From an uncultured beta proteobacterium (GTDB taxonomy: Bacteria > Pseudomonadota > Gammaproteobacteria > Burkholderiales > Burkholderiaceae), in NCBI GenBank assembly GCA_903835865.1, contig CAILON010000067.1, positions 1 through 6,929 on the forward strand: 6,929 bases of DNA, written 5' to 3'. Numbering within the stretch: position 1 is the first letter of the stretch; every line of letters starts with the position of its first letter. Positions 1 to 6,929 of this stretch are shown here, piece after piece. The notes below the pieces were generated by a model that worked only from the letters and a program-made list of their open reading frames with translations, ran no database searches and had not been told where the DNA came from. Both the position numbers and the translations under genes were made by a program.

Positions 1-869
1 AAGGTTGCGGTGCGTCCAATAATATCTTTAGCACGCGCAGTATCTTGCACACCTGGTAGTTGTACGACGATGCGCTCTGCACCTTGTTGTTGAATTACTG
101 GTTCTTTCACAGCCAATTCATTAACGCGTTTGTTTAAAGTAATGATGTTTTGTTTGACGGCGTTATCTTGGATTTCTTTTAATGCGGCTGGCTTAAATTC
201 ACCAACCAATTTTGGTGAGAGGCCAGTAGGCCTCACTTGCCAAATCAATTCTGGTTGAACAGTCATAAGCACTGTGCGTGCTGCATCTGCATCAGCTGTA
301 CTACCAAAATTAATTGTGATGGAATCTACACCACGTTCAATACCTTGATGGCGGACATTCTTATCGCGCAATTGAGTACGAATATCGGTGGCTAAAGAAG
401 TCACTTTCTTTTGTACTGCCCCCTTCATATCTACCTGCAGGAGGAAGTAGACGCCGCCACGTAGGTCAAGACCTAGGGGCATCGGAAGAGCATTCAATGC
501 ATTCAACCAGCCCGGGGTATTGGAGAGTAGGTTGAGTGCAACAGTAAAGTTTGGATCGTTTTGATCGATATTTAATTTCTGCTGCAAGAGGTCGCGAGCA
601 CGCAGTTGAATGTCAGTATTGTTAAAACGAACTTTGATAGAGCCAACATTAGCAGTTGCTTCAAAAAAGATACCAGTGTTAGCAATGTCAGCTTCTGACA
701 GAATTTTTTCAACACGAGCCTGTGTCGCCAAATCAACCTTGATGGTTGGTTTGGCGGACGAGACTTGAACTGCAGGCGCCTCTCCATAGAAATTCGGTAA
801 TGAATACAGTCCACCGATCAGTAAAGCAACGGCGATAACTAGATATTTCCAGAGAGGGTAGCGATTCAT
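1..869 (-). CDS. secD: Protein translocase subunit SecD, N-terminal part (runs off the left edge)
   Basis: SecD forms an inner-membrane complex with SecF that uses the proton motive force to help pull preproteins through SecYEG on the periplasmic side. The minus strand is open for 289 codons from the ATG at 869-867 to the window edge, with no stop. The protein begins MNRYPLWKYL, almost identical to the E. coli start, which fixes this start codon. A transmembrane helix covers about residues 8-26, followed by the periplasmic P1 domain. The family signature LGLDLRGG is at residues 132-139, and the fragment ends in the conserved LPGVQDTARAK-type segment. Family members are around 615-620 residues, so a little under half is present; the membrane-helix bundle is missing. 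No clear Shine-Dalgarno is seen (only an AAAAG about 10 nt upstream). With yajC ending 25 bp upstream, translation probably depends on the shared transcript. secF would be expected next, outside the window. Confidence 0.97.
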   Translation of the reverse strand, partial: MNRYPLWKYLVIAVALLIGGLYSLPNFYGEAPAVQVSSAKPTIKVDLATQARVEKILSEADIANTGIFFEATANVGSIKVRFNNTDIQLRARDLLQQKLNIDQNDPNFTVALNLLSNTPGWLNALNALPMPLGLDLRGGVYFLLQVDMKGAVQKKVTSLATDIRTQLRDKNVRHQGIERGVDSITINFGSTADADAARTVLMTVQPELIWQVRPTGLSPKLVGEFKPAALKEIQDNAVKQNIITLNKRVNELAVKEPVIQQQGAERIVVQLPGVQDTARAKDIIGRTAT

Positions 870-894
870 TTTGAGATACTTTTCAACTAACTAA

Positions 895-1221
895 TTAAGC
901 GGACTTCAGAGTGCCTTTTGGCAAAACAGTAGTGATAGCGCCTTTTTGCATTTGCACTTCAGTACCAGAAGCAATTTCAACAGTGACTACATCATCTTTT
1001 AATGCAGTGACTTTACCCATGATGCCGCCAACAGTAACTACTTCATCGCCAACTGCTAATGCTCCGAGCATTGCTTTGGTTTCTTTTTGACGCTTCATTT
1101 GTGGGCGAATCATGATGAAGTACAAAACTGCAAACATCAAAACCAGGGGAAGAAAGCTCATCAAGCCACTTGAATCTGTGCCCAGAGATGGAGCTTGGGC
1201 AAAAGCATTACTAATCCACAT
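895..1221 (-). CDS. yajC: Preprotein translocase subunit YajC
   Basis: This is the small single-pass membrane protein that associates with SecDF in the Sec holotranslocon; it is usually dispensable and its exact role is unclear. The protein is 108 residues, the normal family length (E. coli 110). One hydrophobic helix spans about residues 20-38, followed by the typical positively charged stretch IRPQMKRQKE (38-47) and the family core GDEVVTVGGIMGKV (58-71). No cleavable signal peptide is apparent. The ATG at 1221-1219 has a perfect GGAGG Shine-Dalgarno 6 nt upstream, by far the best in the window. secD starts 25 bp downstream. The 132-bp gap to tgt upstream shows no intrinsic terminator, so transcription may run through from queA-tgt, or yajC may have its own promoter there. 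Confidence 0.97.
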   Translation of the reverse strand: MWISNAFAQAPSLGTDSSGLMSFLPLVLMFAVLYFIMIRPQMKRQKETKAMLGALAVGDEVVTVGGIMGKVTALKDDVVTVEIASGTEVQMQKGAITTVLPKGTLKSA

Positions 1222-1227
1222 ATAAAA

Positions 1228-1232
1228 CCTCC
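1228..1232 (-). promoter_or_regulatory. Strong Shine-Dalgarno of yajC
   Basis: The minus strand reads GGAGG, then six bases, then the ATG of yajC at 1221-1219. It is a full core match to the anti-Shine-Dalgarno at ideal spacing, while secD, tgt, queA, recG and ubiA all have weak or no visible sites. This suggests yajC is translated independently of tgt and possibly at a higher rate. Confidence 0.85.
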
Positions 1233-1259
1233 GTTAAAGACTATTTGGGAACTGCTTTA

Positions 1260-1287
1260 GTTTTAGGCTTTTAAGCAAAGCCGTAAA
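1260..1287 (-). promoter_or_regulatory. Possible weak sigma-70 promoter for yajC-secD
   Basis: On the minus strand TTTACG (1287-1282) and TAAAAC (1265-1260) are separated by 16 bp. Each box matches four of six consensus bases. It is well placed, with a predicted start some 30 bases upstream of the yajC start codon, but matches of this quality occur by chance. Read-through from tgt is the alternative. Confidence 0.2.
1266..1282 (-). other. Small perfect hairpin in the tgt-yajC gap
   Basis: The minus strand reads GGCTTT, loop GCTTA, AAAGCC: a 6-bp perfect stem with a 5-nt loop. It is followed by an A-rich rather than T-rich stretch on this strand, so it does not look like an intrinsic terminator of tgt. 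It overlaps the spacer of the weak promoter candidate at 1260-1287. It could be a leader structure or RNA processing site, or have no function. Confidence 0.4.
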
Positions 1288-1312
1288 CCCGCAATTCTAA
1301 ACTGTGTGGGGC

Positions 1313-1331
1313 TTTGGAGGTGATTTGGAGG
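1313..1331. repeat. Short direct repeat TTTGGAGG (two copies, 11-bp period)
   Basis: TTTGGAGG occurs at 1313-1320 and 1324-1331 on the plus strand. A third copy lies inside tgt at 1521-1528, where identity with the first copy extends to 14 bp (1313-1326 against 1521-1534). In the minus-strand transcript that would lead into yajC, these read as CCUCC motifs complementary to a Shine-Dalgarno. Function is unknown. Confidence 0.55.
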
Positions 1332-1353
1332 AGTCCAGCCCTCTGAAAGGCTA

Positions 1354-3554
<2,201 letters not shown>

Positions 3555-3575
3555 AGCATTACCATCAGGTATGAG

Positions 3576-3606
3576 ATTTTAACGATGACTACTAAACCAG
3601 CGCCAA
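3576..3606 (-). promoter_or_regulatory. Candidate promoter for the queA-tgt operon, inside the recG start region
   Basis: On the minus strand TTGGCG (3606-3601, four of six matches to the -35 consensus) and TAAAAT (3581-3576, five of six matches to the -10 consensus) are separated by 19 bp, slightly longer than ideal. A start site near 3568-3570 would give a leader of about 15 nt before the queA ATG. The position is right for the first gene of the cluster, but the call rests on short motif matches only. Confidence 0.3.
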
Positions 3607-5654
3607 CTTCCCTCCAAAAAATGGGTTTAGATAGCCCAATGGCCCTTGCTTTGCATCTTCCATCTCGTTACGAGGATGAAACAGAATTACTGACGATTGA
3701 GGAAGCCATCAGTCACGGTAGGTTTAATGCAGTCCAAACTCAAGGTGTGGTGATCCGCAATCAAGTGCTCTTTAGGCCCAGAAGGCAAATGCTGGTCACG
3801 ATTGAGGATGACACCCAAACCCTACAGCTTCGATTTCTGAACTTTTATCCAAGTCAGCAAAAACAAATGGCTGTCGGCACCCATGTTCGGGTCCGTGGCG
3901 ATGTGCGTGATGGATTTCAGGGTGCTGAGATGGTGCACCCTACTGTGCGCGCTCTTGCTCCTGATGCGCCCTTGCCGATGAGTCTTACTCCGGTCTATCC
4001 GGCTAGCGCTGGAATTTCTCAGACAATCATTCGCAAAGCCGTGTCGCAAGCACTACGAGATCCCAGTTTGCAAGAGAGTTTGGCCGAGTTCTTGCCTAAG
4101 CAATTAATGGCTCAGCTTTTACCAAGTAATGATTGGCCAAGTCTGCAAGCAGCGATTACCTATTTACATCAACCACCAGCTGATGCCAATACACAAGCAT
4201 TGCTCGAGCGTACACACCCTGCGTGGCGACGTGTGCAGTTTGAAGAACTACTCGCACAACAAATCTCTCTAAAGCGAGCTCATGCGATTCGCAGAGAGCG
4301 CCATGCACCCAGTTTTGCAAAATTAAGAAAAGAGGAGGCGAGCATTGAAGCTGGGTTAATGAAGGTATTGCCGTTTACCTTAACTAAGGCACAAGATCGT
4401 GTCTGGAGTGAGATTGGAGATGACTTATCAAAATCATTTCCAATGAACAGGCTACTACAGGGGGATGTCGGTAGCGGCAAGACGGTAGTGGCTGCGCTGG
4501 CTGCCGCACGTGTCATGGACCACGGGTATCAAGCAGCGGTTATGGCACCAACAGAGATCTTGGCTGAGCAACATTATCTGAAGATGAAAGAGTGGTTTGA
4601 GCCATTAGGTGTCAAGATTGCTTGGTTATCTGGCAGCTTAAAAGCAAAAGAAAAAAGACTTGCTCAAGAAGTGATTGAGAGCGGTGAGGCCCAGCTCATT
4701 ATTGGTACCCATGCCTTGATTCAGGAGAGCGTACATTTTTCTAAATTAGGTTTAGCGGTGATTGATGAGCAGCACCGCTTTGGCGTCAGACAGCGTTTAG
4801 AAATTCAACAGCGCCTTGGCTCTGAATTGTTCTACTGTCACCAATTAATGATGTCTGCTACTCCTATCCCACGCACTCTTGCGATGACCTACTACGCAGA
4901 TTTAGATGTATCAGTGATTGATGAATTGCCTCCTGGGCGCAAGCCCATTACAACCAAGGTTGTGAAGGCGAGCCGTCGAGATGAAGTCATTAGTGGATTG
5001 CAAAGCTGGTTAGAAAAAGGTTTGCAGGCCTATTGGGTTTGTCCATTGATTGAGGAGTCAGAAGTACTTCAGTTACAAACGGCTGTAGAGAGTTATGAGC
5101 AGTTAACCCAAGCCTTGCCTGGCTTCAAGGTGGGGCTTGTGCATGGACGTCTGAAGGCGGAAGAAAAAGCAGCTGTGATGGCGGCATTTAAGGCAAATGA
5201 AATCCAGCTATTAGTAGCCACTACCGTGATTGAGGTCGGAGTGGATGTACCTAATGCAGCCTTAATGGTTATTGAGCATGCTGAGCGCTTTGGATACGCC
5301 CAAATTCATCAATTGCGTGGACGAGTGGGTAGGGGGTCGGCTGACTCGGTTTGTATCTTGATGTACGCAGAGCCGCTTTCAATGGCAGCCAAGGAGCGCT
5401 TACAGACCTTGCGAGAAATCTCTGATGGATTTGTGATTGCCGAGCGGGATCTATCGCTGCGCGGTCCCGGCGAACTTTTAGGAGCAAAGCAGTCAGGCGA
5501 CGCTATGTTGCGCTTTGTAGATTTGCAGCGTGATGCTTGGTTGATCGAGTTAGCACAGCAGGCCGCTGATCGCCTCTTAGCCGATCATGGCGATATCGTA
5601 GAGCGCCACTTAGAGCGCTGGCTGGGATCTCGAGCCGAGTTTCTAAAGGCATGA
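3585..5654 (+). CDS. recG: ATP-dependent DNA helicase RecG
   Basis: RecG is the monomeric superfamily 2 translocase that binds branched DNA, regresses stalled replication forks and processes recombination and R-loop intermediates. From the ATG at 3585 the protein is 689 residues (E. coli 693). The N-terminal wedge/OB region includes the [10 protein letters not shown] block. The helicase core follows: Walker A GDVGSGKT (293-300), motif Ia [10 protein letters not shown] (about 321-330), Walker B DEQH (394-397), SATPIPRTL (from 424), motif [15 protein letters not shown] (about 545-558) and QLRGRVGRG (576-584). The C-terminal TRG-type segment [19 protein letters not shown] follows at about 615-633. 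An in-frame TTG at 3549 would add 12 residues but overlaps the queA start codon, and those residues ([12 protein letters not shown]) look unlike RecG, so the ATG is preferred. A GAG 9 nt upstream is the only ribosome-site candidate. The gene ends in tandem stops TGA TAA, 10 bp before ubiA. Confidence 0.97.
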   Translation: MTTKPAPTSLQKMGLDSPMALALHLPSRYEDETELLTIEEAISHGRFNAVQTQGVVIRNQVLFRPRRQMLVTIEDDTQTLQLRFLNFYPSQQKQMAVGTHVRVRGDVRDGFQGAEMVHPTVRALAPDAPLPMSLTPVYPASAGISQTIIRKAVSQALRDPSLQESLAEFLPKQLMAQLLPSNDWPSLQAAITYLHQPPADANTQALLERTHPAWRRVQFEELLAQQISLKRAHAIRRERHAPSFAKLRKEEASIEAGLMKVLPFTLTKAQDRVWSEIGDDLSKSFPMNRLLQGDVGSGKTVVAALAAARVMDHGYQAAVMAPTEILAEQHYLKMKEWFEPLGVKIAWLSGSLKAKEKRLAQEVIESGEAQLIIGTHALIQESVHFSKLGLAVIDEQHRFGVRQRLEIQQRLGSELFYCHQLMMSATPIPRTLAMTYYADLDVSVIDELPPGRKPITTKVVKASRRDEVISGLQSWLEKGLQAYWVCPLIEESEVLQLQTAVESYEQLTQALPGFKVGLVHGRLKAEEKAAVMAAFKANEIQLLVATTVIEVGVDVPNAALMVIEHAERFGYAQIHQLRGRVGRGSADSVCILMYAEPLSMAAKERLQTLREISDGFVIAERDLSLRGPGELLGAKQSGDAMLRFVDLQRDAWLIELAQQAADRLLADHGDIVERHLERWLGSRAEFLKA

Positions 5655-5664
5655 TAATTACGCT

Positions 5665-6528
5665 ATGGCTTTGATTGACCGCCTCACCTCTTATGCATAC
5701 CTTATTAGGTTGGATAAACCCATTGGTACGCTCTTGCTGTTATGGCCTACCCTATGGGCTTTGTGGCTAGCGAGTAGTGGCAAACCGAATATTTCCGTCT
5801 TGCTGATCTTTGTTCTTGGAACCTTTTTAATGCGTAGTGCTGGTTGCGCAATGAATGACTATGCTGATCGCGACTTTGATCGGCATGTAGTAAGAACACA
5901 AGGGCGCCCAGTAACCAGCGGCAAGATTTCAGGTAAAGAAGCTGTGGGCGTAGCGCTGGCCTTGTCCTTGCTCGCATTTTTATTAATTCAGCCTCTGAAT
6001 GCTTTCACTAAACAGTTATCCGTATTGGCTTTGTTAGTTGCGTTTATCTATCCTTTTACAAAACGTTTTTTTGCGATGCCTCAGGCTATCCTAGGGATTG
6101 CATTTGGTTTTGGTATTCCCATGGCTTACGCTGCGGTCTTGGATTTCATTCCTTTAGAAGCATGGGTTTTATTTGTTGGCAATATCTTTTGGGCTATTGC
6201 CTATGACACGGCTTATGCCATGGTCGATAGAGACGATGACCTACGACTCGGTTTGCGTACTTCAGCAATCACCTTTGGTCGCTATGATGTTCTTGCTATC
6301 GGCCTAAGCTATGCCATCTTATTTCTGAGTCAGTTGTGGGTGGCCAACCTAGCCAGTTTGAGTAATTACTTCTTGATAGGCTGGTTTGCAGCGCTAGGAT
6401 GCGCTATTTATCATATGAAATTAGTATCAACTCGTAAAAGAGAAGAATGCTTCCAAGCTTTTCGCCACAACAATTGGTTGGGCGGATTTTTGTTCTTGGG
6501 AATTGTCTTGGGCTTGAGTCTGAATTAG
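5665..6528 (+). CDS. ubiA: 4-hydroxybenzoate octaprenyltransferase-type UbiA
   Basis: UbiA is the integral inner-membrane enzyme that attaches the polyprenyl chain to 4-hydroxybenzoate, the first membrane-bound step of ubiquinone synthesis. The protein is 287 residues (E. coli 290) and mostly hydrophobic, consistent with the family's nine transmembrane helices. The N-terminal block [20 protein letters not shown] is almost the same as in E. coli. Both Mg-diphosphate motifs are intact: NDYADRDFD (64-72, Asn64, Asp65, Asp68, Asp72) and [13 protein letters not shown] (180-192, Asp181, Asp188, Asp192). The chain length of the isoprenoid cannot be read from the sequence. No Shine-Dalgarno is visible before the ATG, and recG ends only 10 bp upstream, so the two are probably co-transcribed and ubiA may rely on ribosomes finishing recG. 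The chorismate lyase gene ubiC, which adjoins ubiA in E. coli, is not in the window. Confidence 0.97.
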   Translation: MALIDRLTSYAYLIRLDKPIGTLLLLWPTLWALWLASSGKPNISVLLIFVLGTFLMRSAGCAMNDYADRDFDRHVVRTQGRPVTSGKISGKEAVGVALALSLLAFLLIQPLNAFTKQLSVLALLVAFIYPFTKRFFAMPQAILGIAFGFGIPMAYAAVLDFIPLEAWVLFVGNIFWAIAYDTAYAMVDRDDDLRLGLRTSAITFGRYDVLAIGLSYAILFLSQLWVANLASLSNYFLIGWFAALGCAIYHMKLVSTRKREECFQAFRHNNWLGGFLFLGIVLGLSLN

Positions 6529-6535
6529 CTTGAGC

Positions 6536-6929
6536 TTAACTCTTACCTAATTCATCGCCCATGACTTTGCCGCGCTGATCTGCTGCAGCAATGGCTTTTT
6601 CTAAAATGGCATGCCAACCATCTTGATTTAAGACTTCTAAAGCGGCCGCTGTTGTGCCGCCCTTGGATGTGACTCTCTCGCGTAATACGCTTGCCGATTC
6701 ACTAGAGTTTTGAGCTAGTTGAGTAGCGCCCTCAAGAGTGGCATAAGCCAACTTGCGAGAGGTATCTGCATCTAAGCCTAATTTTTCACCAGCGGATTGC
6801 ATTGCTTCTAAGAATGCAAAAACATAAGCAGGACCACTGCCAGAAACTGCAGTGACGGCATCCATCAACTTTTCATCTGTAACCCAAACGGATTGGCCAA
6901 CAGCTTTACAAATTGTTTCAGCTAAGACG
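6536..6929 (-). CDS. proC: Pyrroline-5-carboxylate reductase, C-terminal part (start lies beyond the right edge)
   Basis: ProC reduces pyrroline-5-carboxylate to proline with NAD(P)H, the last step of proline synthesis in the cytoplasm. The minus strand is open from the right window edge to the TAA at 6538-6536, giving 130 complete codons, about half of a protein that is usually near 270 residues. The N-terminal Rossmann domain is outside the window. What remains is the helical dimerisation/substrate domain: EKLMDAVTAVSGSGPAYVF at fragment residues 19-37 and the family signature VTSKGGTTAAALEVL at 86-100. The reading frame continues upstream through the edge without a stop, so the gene is cut by the window and not truncated. 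It is convergent with ubiA, with 7 bp between the stop codons. Confidence 0.96.
   Translation of the reverse strand, partial: VLAETICKAVGQSVWVTDEKLMDAVTAVSGSGPAYVFAFLEAMQSAGEKLGLDADTSRKLAYATLEGATQLAQNSSESASVLRERVTSKGGTTAAALEVLNQDGWHAILEKAIAAADQRGKVMGDELGKS

Noticed and set aside
572..814. An 80-codon minus-strand frame in the secD region
   Set aside because: It is in a different frame from the true secD reading frame, which matches SecD residue for residue here.
1338..1353. Imperfect stem just after the tgt stop as a terminator
   Set aside because: The stem is only 4-5 bp with a wobble pair and no T-run follows it on the minus strand.
1222..1353. A SecM/VemP-like regulatory leader peptide upstream of yajC-secD
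   Set aside because: The minus strand contains no ATG or GTG start in the gap, and the only TTG frame closes after seven codons.
6536..6868. proC as a complete 110-residue protein starting at 6868
   Set aside because: The codon at 6868-6866 is an internal TTG (Leu in EKLMDAV), and the conserved ProC frame continues to the right edge, so the gene is partial in the window.

Overview
The window is an ordinary stretch of core chromosome from a betaproteobacterium. The protein sequences, the gene order and the moderate GC content (by eye) fit the Burkholderiales, and Polynucleobacter is my best guess. That placement is inference from recalled protein and neighbourhood patterns; no search was run. 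No mobile element, CRISPR array, tRNA, rRNA or phage gene is visible, and coding sequence fills almost the whole window.

Layout. The left half is a minus-strand cluster read in the order queA, tgt, yajC, secD, with secD running off the left edge. This is the classic proteobacterial queA-tgt-yajC-secD(-secF) arrangement. QueA and Tgt are two enzymes of queuosine tRNA modification and their genes overlap by 4 bp (ATGA). YajC and SecD are inner-membrane accessory subunits of the Sec translocase, and their genes are 25 bp apart. Between tgt and yajC is a 132-bp gap, the longest non-coding stretch. It holds a small perfect hairpin, a short direct repeat whose transcript would carry CCUCC motifs, and the strong yajC ribosome binding site.

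The right half starts with recG on the plus strand, divergent from queA with only 30 bp between the preferred start codons. It is followed 10 bp later by ubiA, the 4-hydroxybenzoate polyprenyltransferase of ubiquinone synthesis. At the right edge the 3' half of proC (pyrroline-5-carboxylate reductase) lies on the minus strand, convergent with ubiA across a 7-bp gap.

The genes fall into four housekeeping tasks: tRNA modification (queA, tgt), protein export (yajC, secD), DNA repair and fork rescue (recG), and quinone or proline biosynthesis (ubiA, proC). Every complete gene has its family's expected length and catalytic motifs, and no frameshift or truncation is seen. I found no convincing undescribed system. 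The points most worth a second look are regulatory: the yajC leader, where upstream CCUCC elements could pair with the yajC Shine-Dalgarno sequence, and the very tight queA/recG divergent start region.
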